Shown: positions 8,481-17,520 of the stretch, piece after piece
Position numbering within the stretch: position 1 is the stretch's first letter
How the letters are laid out: each line of letters starts with the position of its first letter
Assembly (NCBI RefSeq): GCF_002218005.2
Contig: NZ_AP018679.1
Span: 992,001-1,056,000 of the forward strand
DNA length: 64,000 nucleotides
Direction: 5' to 3'
Source of the DNA: Vibrio algivorus
GTDB lineage: Bacteria; Pseudomonadota; Gammaproteobacteria; Enterobacterales; Vibrionaceae
Made by a program: the position numbers and the translations under genes
The notes under the pieces: generated by a model
The model's input: the letters and a program-made list of their open reading frames with translations, nothing else
The model's database searches: none
Told to the model about the DNA's origin: nothing

Positions 8481-9590
8481 CTACTTTTCACCAGCCGCAA
8501 GCAAGTAAACATCATAAGTTTGCTGCGCTATTAAATCCCAATCATACCTTTTGAGATATTCATCGTAAGACACCGGAGCTTGACCAACTTTTTCTCTCAA
8601 CATCTTGGCTAATCGTTGGCTGTCACCAGTCGGGAAATAACAACTATCAGGTAGGTGAACGGCTTTATTAGCTGAAATATCACTAACAATAACCGGCAAA
8701 GAAAAAGACATCGCTTCTAATAGGGCAATAGGTAAACCTTCACTGAATGAGGGGAGAACGAAGGTATCTGCTTGTGAAAAGATACTTTGTAATTCATCAC
8801 CTGATAAAAAACCGGTCAACACCACACCTTTAGTATTTCGAGCAGATTCTTTTAACGATTCACTGTAATCCGTCGGGTGATCATTATCACCGACCAAGAC
8901 TAACTTTTTATTGATCCCACTACGCTTGTAGGCTTCTAATAAAACGTCTAAGCCCTTCTCTTGAGAGAACCGACCAACTGCCACGACATAGTCTTTCGAT
9001 TGCAAACCGTATTTTGATAAATATTCAGCCACTTTGTTTTGTTCGGGCAACTGTGGCGGATTAACACCATTAAAGATGAGATGGCAGTTATCACGGCCAT
9101 ATTTTTCTTTCATTAAGTCTTGCATGAAGTCTGAAATCACAATCACTTCGGTGGCAAAGGTCATGGCAAATTTTTCACCTAATCGTAGGATAAACTTCGC
9201 TAACTTGCCCCATTTCTGGTGGTCATAATTTTGGCTGTGATGAGTAAACACCACTTTCTTACCAAATAAGCGTAATAACGGAGTAACTAAACCCGGGCCG
9301 ATTGCATGCACATGAACAATATCCGCTTTGCTTTTTACCGCATAAAGCGCAGCCAGCAATGAGTGGACAGGCGCTTCAAGAGACTTATTCTTTAGTGTCG
9401 GCAAGGCTTTGAGTTTAACGCCTTGGTAAACGCTTTCACTATAAGAAACATAGGGTTTACGGGCAGTTACGGTGATATCTAGACCATATTTATCAACCAG
9501 TAATGGATACAAGGACTGACAGTGTGACTCAACCCCTCCAAGAAGGTCAGGGATACCACGTGTTCCCAATACCAAAATTGATTTATTCAC
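8481..9590 (-). CDS. GT4 glycosyltransferase (EPS)
   Basis: A GT-B fold glycosyltransferase of family 4, 369 residues, expected to add a sugar to the lipid-linked EPS repeat unit on the cytoplasmic face of the membrane. The N-terminal domain starts with GTRGIPDLLGGVESHCQ, a glycine-rich acceptor-side motif. The C-terminal nucleotide-sugar domain has VAVGRFSQEKGLDVL and the E-x7-E region PSFSEGLPIALLEAMSFSLP. The start codon is GTG at 9590, preceded by a weak GGGG. It is the last of three GT4 genes in a row. The sugar transferred is unknown. Confidence 0.85.
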   Translation of the reverse strand: MNKSILVLGTRGIPDLLGGVESHCQSLYPLLVDKYGLDITVTARKPYVSYSESVYQGVKLKALPTLKNKSLEAPVHSLLAALYAVKSKADIVHVHAIGPGLVTPLLRLFGKKVVFTHHSQNYDHQKWGKLAKFILRLGEKFAMTFATEVIVISDFMQDLMKEKYGRDNCHLIFNGVNPPQLPEQNKVAEYLSKYGLQSKDYVVAVGRFSQEKGLDVLLEAYKRSGINKKLVLVGDNDHPTDYSESLKESARNTKGVVLTGFLSGDELQSIFSQADTFVLPSFSEGLPIALLEAMSFSLPVIVSDISANKAVHLPDSCYFPTGDSQRLAKMLREKVGQAPVSYDEYLKRYDWDLIAQQTYDVYLLAAGEK

Positions 9591-9640
9591 AATAAAGCCC
9601 CGTTTAATTGCTCACACTTAATCACGATGACTGGCATAAA

Positions 9641-10846
9641 CTATTGAGCCAGTAACGAAGTGTATAGATCCATAAGATCGGTTTTATGTTTTTCTAATGA
9701 GTACTTTTCTAACAGTCTTGCGCGTGCTTTTTGACCCATTTCCCTGACAAGGCTTTCATCATCCGCCAGTAATTGCATTTTATTAGCAAGCTCATCAGCA
9801 TTACCGGCTTCAAATAAGTAACCTGTCTCACCATCAATAATTTGTTCTGGAATACCACCAATATTGGCACCAATCACTGGTTTGCCATAACTCATAGCTT
9901 CAAGCACTGACATCGAGCAGTTCTCATTCACTTCCGAAGGCACAATAACCGCTTTAGCATTTTTTATAAGATTAAGTAGAGTCTCTCCAGTTTGAAAACC
10001 TAACAGTTCAACATTTTTATATTGCTGTTCAATGTGTTCAAACAAAGGGCCAGTACCCAATACTTTTAATGGACTATCTGCACTCAACTTCTGATGTGCT
10101 TTGGCAAGAGTTTCTATACCTTTTTCTTCAATTAATCGCCCACAATAAAGAAAATATCCGCCATCCTCACCTATTTCAGTAGTAGAAGTGTCAATACCAT
10201 TTGGGATTATATTTATATTCGCTGAAGGTATTTGATGTAAAAGCATGGCTTTCATAAATTCGGAAGGCGCAATAAATGCATCTAAGCTTTCATACGTTTT
10301 TTTAATACGATGAAAAAGGGTTTCCAATGATAATAAAAAGCTTCTCGGCCAAGAACCGTCTTGCCATTGGTATTTGAACAAGCTGAGATAACGGCCCGAT
10401 ATTTTCTCTAGATCCACCGTTTTTCCAGCGGCTAACATTCCGTAATTAGGGCAAACTGAACGGTAATCATGTGCGGTTAACACAGTCTTACACCCTAAGT
10501 CTTTTGCTACTTTTATAACTGACGGAGTGATCTGGTGGTAGATATTATGAAAATGAACAATATCTGGCTTCTCTTGTTTAATCAGCTTTTCAATTTGATC
10601 ACAAGCATACTGATTATGTATAAAGTTAAAGGCCACTTTTAAACTATTGAAGATTGAATGCTTGCCATGGTAATCAACATTTTCAACAAAAAATTCAGCT
10701 TGTTTTGATGGCAGATTTTTCTCATGTTGCATAGAAAAATCCATCACCTGGTGACCTTCCGTTTTCACCATTTCTCTCTCTTGAAAGAAAACGGTCTCTG
10801 CACCACCATGAGGAAAAAAGAATTTATTAACAAACAGTACTTTCAT
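9641..10846 (-). CDS. GT4 glycosyltransferase (EPS)
   Basis: A family 4 glycosyltransferase of about 401 residues. The N terminus has KFFFPHGGAETVFFQE, the acceptor-side glycine motif. The C-terminal part has LYCGRLIEEKGIETL and the donor-binding segment PSEVNENCSMSVLEAMSYGK. The ATG at 10846 is preferred over a GTG five codons upstream because it begins the conserved first beta strand MKVLFVNKF. It starts 15 bases after the stop of the preceding glycosyltransferase, consistent with one operon. Linkage and sugar specificity cannot be read from sequence. Confidence 0.85.
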   Translation of the reverse strand: MKVLFVNKFFFPHGGAETVFFQEREMVKTEGHQVMDFSMQHEKNLPSKQAEFFVENVDYHGKHSIFNSLKVAFNFIHNQYACDQIEKLIKQEKPDIVHFHNIYHQITPSVIKVAKDLGCKTVLTAHDYRSVCPNYGMLAAGKTVDLEKISGRYLSLFKYQWQDGSWPRSFLLSLETLFHRIKKTYESLDAFIAPSEFMKAMLLHQIPSANINIIPNGIDTSTTEIGEDGGYFLYCGRLIEEKGIETLAKAHQKLSADSPLKVLGTGPLFEHIEQQYKNVELLGFQTGETLLNLIKNAKAVIVPSEVNENCSMSVLEAMSYGKPVIGANIGGIPEQIIDGETGYLFEAGNADELANKMQLLADDESLVREMGQKARARLLEKYSLEKHKTDLMDLYTSLLAQ

Positions 10847-10860
10847 TACATCACCAGCCA

Positions 10861-12084
10861 CTAAGAATTTTGTTGTTGTATAATATATTTAATATCTGCA
10901 GCCACTTGATGCCCAATAAAAGCATAAGAGCGGTTACTTTTAATGTATTGATAACCCGCTTCTAATTCATCATCAGACATGGGTTTTTGTGCTAGTTCAA
11001 TCATAGCTGCCGCATAAGCTTGGCTTGAACCATCGGTCACTCTTCCACAACTTGATTGCTCAATGACAAACTGTTGATCTGGCGAATCATTACAAATCAT
11101 TGGCTTTTTCAATGCCATGTATTCCATCGCTTTGGTTGGCGTAGATACATCTAATAATAAGCCACGGTTCATAAAGCCGATCACCATATCAACTCCTTTA
11201 AGATAAGCCCACGCTTCTTCGGTTTTGACCCAGCCGGTTATATAAAAGTCTTCCGTTAAACCTAGTTCATCAGCTGTTTTTTGAAGGAATTCTCGGTCCA
11301 TCGTCACTTCAGAATCACCTACAAAGAGTAACTTTAAGTCCGGTACAGCTTCTTTAGCTTGCTTAAATGCTTCTATAATCACTTCTAATTTTCGTAAACG
11401 ATCTAAACTACCTAAATAGCCTACAACGGGAGCATTTCCCCAACGCTCGATATGCTTGACTTGGGTATTTGATAAACTCTCTATTTTATCGAAGTCCACT
11501 CCCATCGGAACGACAACCATACTGTCAGGATCGATGCCCTTTCCTTTCATATAGTTAAACATGAAGTCACTTTGCACATACACTCGATCAGAATGCGGTA
11601 GGATAATGCGATAAAGAATAAATTCTTCCAGTAAGCCTCTAGCTAAAATAATTGGCCGTTTCCAACTAGGAATATTTTCACTTTTATCTTTAGCTCGCAT
11701 AGTTCGACTTTCAGCATAAAGAAAAGAAACCCAATAGGTGGTCGGCAACTTGATTAACTTAGCAATTAACATGCACACAAGCCCAACCCAAACCATGTCG
11801 CGAACCTGAATAAGCCTAAAACCCGCTTTCTTGGCATGAAAGGTAAGTTTGATAGCATTAAAGAAATAAACTAATGAATCTAAATGGCGATTACTGGTCT
11901 TCTTACTGGTTAATAGTCGAGTACTGTCATCTTCTAAATGAAGTGTTTCTTTATCTGGCATACCTACGATCGTAGTATCGACACCTTGTTTTGGAAGCTC
12001 TTTTGAATACAGCACATCAACATCAGGACGATAAGATGGCAACTCTTCTGGTACAAAATTGATTACCTTAATTTTCTTATTCAT
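10861..12084 (-). CDS. GT4 glycosyltransferase (EPS)
   Basis: A family 4 glycosyltransferase of about 407 residues, starting MNKKIKVINFVPEELPSYRP. The C-terminal nucleotide-sugar domain includes VVGYLGSLDRLRKLEVI and a STPTKAMEYMALKKP donor-site segment. The ATG at 12084 has GGAG eight bases upstream. A longer frame would run into the acyltransferase remnant. The start overlaps the end of that remnant by eight bases, so translation is probably coupled to it. It is the first of three GT4 genes in the operon. Confidence 0.85.
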   Translation of the reverse strand: MNKKIKVINFVPEELPSYRPDVDVLYSKELPKQGVDTTIVGMPDKETLHLEDDSTRLLTSKKTSNRHLDSLVYFFNAIKLTFHAKKAGFRLIQVRDMVWVGLVCMLIAKLIKLPTTYWVSFLYAESRTMRAKDKSENIPSWKRPIILARGLLEEFILYRIILPHSDRVYVQSDFMFNYMKGKGIDPDSMVVVPMGVDFDKIESLSNTQVKHIERWGNAPVVGYLGSLDRLRKLEVIIEAFKQAKEAVPDLKLLFVGDSEVTMDREFLQKTADELGLTEDFYITGWVKTEEAWAYLKGVDMVIGFMNRGLLLDVSTPTKAMEYMALKKPMICNDSPDQQFVIEQSSCGRVTDGSSQAYAAAMIELAQKPMSDDELEAGYQYIKSNRSYAFIGHQVAADIKYIIQQQNS

Positions 12085-12277
12085 GCTTAGACTCCTTAAA
12101 CACTCTAGCGGGGTTGTCTGCCACAATTGAATTAGCTGCGATATCTGATTTAACGGCAAAGACTTTTTTAAATATCCCTTTTAGGTAAAACAATGACACC
12201 AGATGGAAGTTAACAATAAACAGTCTCATCATTAAGGCTGAACTTAAAGCCAACTCCTTGTTGATAGTTTTAAGCAT
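12077..12277 (-). pseudogene. Decayed hexapeptide acyltransferase remnant
   Basis: A 66-codon frame between the polymerase and first glycosyltransferase genes. Its last third, IAANSIVADNPARVFKE, closely resembles the C-terminal end of left-handed beta-helix acetyltransferases (typical form: PANSIVAGNPAKVIKE). The first 40 residues resemble the hydrophobic N-terminal helix of serine-acetyltransferase-like EPS enzymes. The hexapeptide repeats and catalytic His that should lie between are absent, so an in-frame internal deletion is the simplest reading. The remnant still overlaps both neighbours by eight bases, so translation coupling may explain why a short frame persists. A functional microprotein is possible but not supported. 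Confidence 0.5.
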
Positions 12278-13652
12278 AATAAGTCTCTAATTTTGTCAAT
12301 GTGGCTTTCCTAATAATCAAAATGGCACCTAGTGCAAAATAGAACTGGAACTGAAAAACGGGGATTAAGGCCAATAATGGGGAATAAGGTAAAGTAATAA
12401 AACCAACAATAATAAATGCCCTAAAAGCGGATTGATAAGAAAGTAACTTAATATCAGCAACCGAAAGGTCCTTAACTGAAAAATATGGCTGGGGCTTCGA
12501 ATATTTAAAAATCAAATAAACAACTAATATAAGCAATGCTGTACCAATCAAGCCTATTTCCCATAAAAAAATAGCAATCGCAGTTGACCCTAGACCTAAA
12601 TTAAAATGTTTCGCTAAAAAACCAGGATCAGCCCCACCAGCATTAGAGCTATTTAACCCATAACCGAACAACTGACTAACGATTCCATGCGCATCTGAAT
12701 GCTGCCCCCAAAAATACAACGCGGTCAATCGACCTAGCTCATCTAAATTTCCATCAAGCCCCGCCACAACAAGTGTTGGATCAAAAATATATTTAGTACT
12801 ATCTAAAAACATATCAAATACCCCCATATTGGCTTGGTATTGAGTAGCATAAGTTAATGTCGAAACAACAATGATGATTAACAATAATATAACCGCGCCT
12901 AAGAATAGAAATAATATTGTTTTTGTACTAATTACTCGAACTTCTTTTATGTAGCTTGAACTAACATAGACATAAAGGAAAAAAATGGGAGCTAATAATA
13001 TAGCGAATTTAACTTCAGCTAAGGTACAAATACTCAGCCCTATCACAACATGTACAGTAGCCGAAAATAATGTAGTTGCTCCATTTTTAAATTCAGATAC
13101 TTTCATCAGCATAATAAGTAAGCAGAATAACCCCATGGAGGCACCATTCCCCCCCGCAATCATACTTCCACCAAAAGTGCCCACTACCGAATCAAATTTG
13201 TCCATCGGGCCTTGTGCAGCAACACGAGCAGGAACTACCACGATAAACTGATAAAGTACTAGTGGTATTTGAGCATAAAACACCCAATATAATTTTTGAC
13301 AAATTCTATACAGTTGCGACTCACGACAAAAACCTAAAAACAAACAAGGTAATAACAAAGAAATACCAATGCCATTTTTAATACCAACAATGGTTGCTTT
13401 AATTCCGACTTGAATAATGGACGGTATTAAAGCCAAGCAAAAGAACCCTAAAAATAAAATGAGAATAGAAATTTCTAAGTGATCGAGCGGTTTAAAGTTG
13501 TAACGTGTCAGCAACGGTAATAAGGCCACCATTCCCATCGTCATGATAAAAGGTAACCAAAGAAAGGCCTGTACTTCCGTGAAATACTGAGCTGTGCCGC
13601 TAAATATTAGCGTTATAAATACATAGACTTGAAAAAAAAGTCCTGTATTCAT
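12270..13652 (-). CDS. Wzy-like EPS polymerase
   Basis: An integral membrane protein of 460 residues with about ten to twelve hydrophobic segments. It has one large periplasmic loop in the second half (around residues 260-340, including FGYGLNSSNAGGADPGFLAKHF). This layout is typical of Wzy/O-antigen-polymerase-like proteins, which join lipid-linked repeat units at the periplasmic face. Sequence conservation in this family is low, so the call rests on topology and location between the flippase and glycosyltransferases. Its ATG overlaps the flippase stop as ATGA, implying coupled translation. Confidence 0.75.
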   Translation of the reverse strand: MNTGLFFQVYVFITLIFSGTAQYFTEVQAFLWLPFIMTMGMVALLPLLTRYNFKPLDHLEISILILFLGFFCLALIPSIIQVGIKATIVGIKNGIGISLLLPCLFLGFCRESQLYRICQKLYWVFYAQIPLVLYQFIVVVPARVAAQGPMDKFDSVVGTFGGSMIAGGNGASMGLFCLLIMLMKVSEFKNGATTLFSATVHVVIGLSICTLAEVKFAILLAPIFFLYVYVSSSYIKEVRVISTKTILFLFLGAVILLLIIIVVSTLTYATQYQANMGVFDMFLDSTKYIFDPTLVVAGLDGNLDELGRLTALYFWGQHSDAHGIVSQLFGYGLNSSNAGGADPGFLAKHFNLGLGSTAIAIFLWEIGLIGTALLILVVYLIFKYSKPQPYFSVKDLSVADIKLLSYQSAFRAFIIVGFITLPYSPLLALIPVFQFQFYFALGAILIIRKATLTKLETYYA

Positions 13653-14860
13653 TTCTCACAAATCCCGTCACGCAATTTAGTCGCATTTTTATTGATCTTG
13701 AGATAAACCATAAAGTATCGGCCAGCCGTCAACGTTGTGAAAGCTAACAGTGATAATGCGTAATCTTTATGGAAAAATGGCAATAACACAAATGCTAAGA
13801 GGACAATCAATAACTGTTCACATTGAATGCGTAAAAACGAGCTTGGGGTACCAAAGATCAGCTCTACTACCGTTAATGGCACAAAGGCGAGCATGGCAAA
13901 TACGTAAGGTAGCATCAAGCGCGAGGTTTCTACTGATTGTATCCATTGATGATTACCAAAGTATTCCGTCACTAGAGGATATACAAAATAGATTCCAGCG
14001 ACAGTCATTGCGGCTATTGACACAAGAAATAGACGAACTTGCTTAAACTCGACGTAATTAAATGTTTTATTACGAAAGTCTTCTGACCATTTAGAAAAAG
14101 TATAATTTCTAACAGATTGACCCAGTATCAAAACTGGCGATAAACAGAAGCGATTTACCACCGCAAAGTAACCAGCCACAAGCGGGCTAAACCAGTAATT
14201 AATCAGTACAGTAGGTAATTGCAAACTTGCATTTGCCACAACCTCGGCAGTCCCGATTCGGGATAAATGATCTTTATATTTAGAGAAAAATAGTTTTTGA
14301 GTTCTGTACTTAAAATCTTGTTTAGAAAAGTAACTAAAATCCATCCCTTTATACAGCCAAGTAGAAATTAAAACCAAATGAGAACATGCCCAAATATAAT
14401 AAAAATAGTCCACTTTAGGTGAAGCGAGCAAAGAAAGGAAAACCACTAATGGTACTGAGATACGTTGTATTGCCAAGGTATTGAATGCCTTATGACGTAA
14501 AAACATATATTCAGATATAATCATCATGGAATAACTGACGGTTAACAGGTATACCGACACCACTGGAAGGGAAAAGAAAAAGCTCACTCCAAACACATAA
14601 ACTGCACTCACACACCATGACTGCAACATGCAAAAAATCACCGCCTTTCCCACTTCATTCTGTTCCACTTTAGGTAGTAAAAAATGAGAACCATATAGTG
14701 AAACTTGGGTACCAATCATCACAATACTGAGTGTCAGAGCATAATTACCGACATCTGCCATTCCAAATTGAGAGGACATCAACAAAATAGTAAACGCCCC
14801 AAACGCTTGAGATATCACAGAAGACGCCCCAATAATGGAAGCACCTTTAATCAAACTCAT
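13649..14860 (-). CDS. Wzx-like polysaccharide flippase
   Basis: A polytopic membrane protein of 403 residues of the MOP/Wzx type, expected to flip undecaprenyl-linked EPS repeat units across the inner membrane. The N-terminal SLIKGASIIGASSVISQAFG and the arrangement of about twelve hydrophobic segments fit this family. It overlaps the Wzc-like gene upstream (ATGA) and the polymerase gene downstream, so the three are translationally coupled. Confidence 0.78.
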   Translation of the reverse strand: MSLIKGASIIGASSVISQAFGAFTILLMSSQFGMADVGNYALTLSIVMIGTQVSLYGSHFLLPKVEQNEVGKAVIFCMLQSWCVSAVYVFGVSFFFSLPVVSVYLLTVSYSMMIISEYMFLRHKAFNTLAIQRISVPLVVFLSLLASPKVDYFYYIWACSHLVLISTWLYKGMDFSYFSKQDFKYRTQKLFFSKYKDHLSRIGTAEVVANASLQLPTVLINYWFSPLVAGYFAVVNRFCLSPVLILGQSVRNYTFSKWSEDFRNKTFNYVEFKQVRLFLVSIAAMTVAGIYFVYPLVTEYFGNHQWIQSVETSRLMLPYVFAMLAFVPLTVVELIFGTPSSFLRIQCEQLLIVLLAFVLLPFFHKDYALSLLAFTTLTAGRYFMVYLKINKNATKLRDGICEK

Positions 14861-16965
14861 AGAATAATATCCTCAACCGTAGGCAAGTTTAAATTTTCGT
14901 TTAGCTCTAAATGCTTATCATCAACCTTATTAAGAACACCACCTAACATTTGGATATCTTTTAGCTGCTCTAAACCTTCAAGTAAAATATTGGCAGAGTT
15001 ATAATTTGACTCGATGACTAATATCCCAGCATCAACCAATTGGCTAATTAAAACCGTATCTTTATGATCTGAAATAGCAGGGGTATCAACAATAATGTAG
15101 TCATACTCTTGACGTAAATCTTGATATAGCTCAGATAACTTTTGATTGGTTAACACCACTAGTGGTGAGCGAGATAAGCTCCCCATAGGTAGGAAATCAA
15201 ACCAAGGTTGTGTGGTTATAAGGCTCTTCATCGAGTTATCGCCATATAAGGCGTCAATTAATCCTTTCTCATCTTCAACACCAAATGATTGAGTTAAGCT
15301 TGGTTGCCTTAGATTCATATCAATCAACAACACTTTAAAATCAATCGCCATTGACTTAGCAATTAAGCTTGATATCAAGGATTTACCTTCTGCTTGAGTT
15401 GACGATGTTACCGCTATAACTTGAGCCTCACTCTTGAGCAATAAAAGCTGACTACGTACCCCCAAAGATGCGGCTTCTAAAGCAGGATATTTAACGCTAT
15501 TTTCAAGCGCATCTTTTACCGTCATTTTTAACATATCTTTGGTTTCGGGTTTATAGCACTTAAACTCTCCCAATACATTCAACCCTAGACGCTTGCCAAT
15601 GTCCCTGACCGTCATGATCTTGTTATTTAATGCAGCAACAATAACGACCAACATCACCGCAATTAATAACGACATGATAGCAACGACAATAATTAATAGT
15701 GACTTATTGGGCTTAGTTGGGTTTTTAGGAACCATAGCAGCGTCAATCGACTTAGTAGTTGACTCTGTAAATTGGTTATTCACTTTCGTCTCATTCAAAC
15801 GCTGCAGTAACTTGTTATATAAAGAACGAGTATGAGCAATATCATCCATCATATTGTCATATTGCGTTTTTTGGACTCCTAATAAATGAAATCCTTGTGC
15901 ATTTTTATCAACTTCCGCTTGTAATTGTTTTTCTTTAAATACAGCAGCGTTATATTGATCTTTAATGCCTTCTGCTATTTCTTTGATTAGTTGATTTGAT
16001 TGGTTTTCTAAGATCACTAGTTGTGCGCGAGCTTGAATCACTCGTTCATGTTTAGGACCGTATCTCTTTTCTAAATCAGATAATACCGTTCTCTGATCGG
16101 TTAGCATTTGCCGTATATTTTCAATATTTGGATGACGAGAAACATCAGGAATAGACATAAGATCAATTAAATCACCCTTTTGATATTTACGAACGATATT
16201 ATAAAGGGATTCAATACTGATTCGCTGTGCTCTTGCTGTGGCTAAATCTTCAGACAACAAAGTTAACTTTTTCGATGGCAGGCCATCTACACCATAAAAA
16301 TTAATCAGATTTTCACGCTTCAAAAAAGCATTCAAATCTTTTTCTTTTTGCTTTAATTGAGCATGAGTATCATCAACCTGTTGTTGCAGAAAAGCGATTA
16401 CCTTTGAATTTGCCTGATTATTATCCTCAATAGAAAAATCAATAAATACTTTTACAATACCGTTAGCAACATCGGCTGCATATTGAGCATTTTTTGCTTC
16501 AAAACCAATGCTCACCAATTGAGTCTTTCTGATTGGTAGAATACTCATATGCTCAAAGACATACTTAATACTTTTTTCTTTACGTTGCTCTATGGAATGA
16601 CTATTAATATCAAGGCCATCAATAAATTCAGGCTTTTCATATAATTTTAAATCCTCGACAACTTTCTCAACAACACGACGAGACTTTAAAAGCTCATATT
16701 GAGTCTCGTAATACTGTCCGCGAGTCGAATCAAAATCGACTGTTTTTTCAAACGTCGTTGAATTAATTAATTCTGCTTTCAATAAAATAGATGCATAGGA
16801 CTCATATTTTGGAGTCATCATTAACACAAGCGGAATAGACAATCCTGTCATCAACACAGCGAAAAGCGTAATTTTCCACCAATTTGTTTTTATAGCTTTA
16901 AACAAACGAGAAAAATCAATAATGCTTTCCAACTTATTTCCGTCTTCCACAAACAATGAATTCAT
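14857..16965 (-). CDS. Wzc-like co-polymerase/ATPase without tyrosine tail
   Basis: An inner-membrane polysaccharide co-polymerase of 702 residues that should control chain length and link the polymerase to the export pore. A Wzz domain with one membrane segment (about residues 30-55) is followed by a long periplasmic coiled-coil region (about 170-400). A second membrane segment is near 425-450, and a BY-kinase-like ATPase domain follows. Walker A is SSTQAEGKS and Walker B is YIIVDTPA. Two things are odd. The A' motif reads IDMNLRQP where D-x-D-x-R is usual, and the C terminus ends NLPTVEDIIL with no tyrosine cluster. No partner phosphatase is encoded nearby. It may therefore not autophosphorylate like V. 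cholerae VpsO. Confidence 0.85.
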   Translation of the reverse strand: MNSLFVEDGNKLESIIDFSRLFKAIKTNWWKITLFAVLMTGLSIPLVLMMTPKYESYASILLKAELINSTTFEKTVDFDSTRGQYYETQYELLKSRRVVEKVVEDLKLYEKPEFIDGLDINSHSIEQRKEKSIKYVFEHMSILPIRKTQLVSIGFEAKNAQYAADVANGIVKVFIDFSIEDNNQANSKVIAFLQQQVDDTHAQLKQKEKDLNAFLKRENLINFYGVDGLPSKKLTLLSEDLATARAQRISIESLYNIVRKYQKGDLIDLMSIPDVSRHPNIENIRQMLTDQRTVLSDLEKRYGPKHERVIQARAQLVILENQSNQLIKEIAEGIKDQYNAAVFKEKQLQAEVDKNAQGFHLLGVQKTQYDNMMDDIAHTRSLYNKLLQRLNETKVNNQFTESTTKSIDAAMVPKNPTKPNKSLLIIVVAIMSLLIAVMLVVIVAALNNKIMTVRDIGKRLGLNVLGEFKCYKPETKDMLKMTVKDALENSVKYPALEAASLGVRSQLLLLKSEAQVIAVTSSTQAEGKSLISSLIAKSMAIDFKVLLIDMNLRQPSLTQSFGVEDEKGLIDALYGDNSMKSLITTQPWFDFLPMGSLSRSPLVVLTNQKLSELYQDLRQEYDYIIVDTPAISDHKDTVLISQLVDAGILVIESNYNSANILLEGLEQLKDIQMLGGVLNKVDDKHLELNENLNLPTVEDIIL

Positions 16966-16979
16966 TTAAACAACCTAAT

Positions 16980-17519
16980 TTAGAAAAAGCTTTGCCCAAC
17001 AATAACGACATCTCCAGGATATATCACTTCAGTTTCGGTGACATCTTCCAATAATGTGCCATTAGCGCGACGAACATTGATATCATCCCTATCCGCTCGG
17101 TCAGTGAATCCACCCGCTACTGCAATGGTTTTTTCTAGAGTAAAACCCGGCTGATATTCATAACTACCCGGTGTTTTTACTTCTCCTGAAACGTAAATGG
17201 GTCCAAATTCCAACATAATTACCGTGACCATAGGGTTATTCACATAACCATCTTTTAGGCGTGCTTGGATTTCATTCGCAACTTGAGTAGGTGTTTTGCC
17301 TTCTAATTGCAATTCACCGATTAAGGGGTACATAATTTTACCGCTTTCATCAATTCGTATCTTCATCGACAAATCGGCCTCGTTATAAACGAGAATTTGG
17401 ATCTGATCGCCCATCCCTAATAGGTAACGATTACTATCACTTTTAGGCTCTTCTGCAAGAGTAACGTTAGCCATAAAACTCATCACAAGCACACTAAGCA
17501 AAAGGTATATTTTCTTCAT
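16980..17519 (-). CDS. Short Wza-like polysaccharide export (OPX) protein
   Basis: A periplasmic polysaccharide export protein of about 179 residues. It has a Sec signal peptide (about residues 1-22, ending TLAEE) with no lipobox cysteine. The poly-export domain starts at RYLLGMGDQIQI and an SLBB domain begins near GPIYVSGEVKTPGSY. It lacks the C-terminal amphipathic helix that forms the outer-membrane pore of E. coli Wza. The start at 17519 follows directly after the barrel gene. Upstream in-frame codons would overlap that gene and spoil the signal peptide. Together with the adjacent barrel it matches the short-OPX plus beta-barrel export arrangement. Confidence 0.85.
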   Translation of the reverse strand: MKKIYLLLSVLVMSFMANVTLAEEPKSDSNRYLLGMGDQIQILVYNEADLSMKIRIDESGKIMYPLIGELQLEGKTPTQVANEIQARLKDGYVNNPMVTVIMLEFGPIYVSGEVKTPGSYEYQPGFTLEKTIAVAGGFTDRADRDDINVRRANGTLLEDVTETEVIYPGDVVIVGQSFF

Positions 17520-17520
17520 A

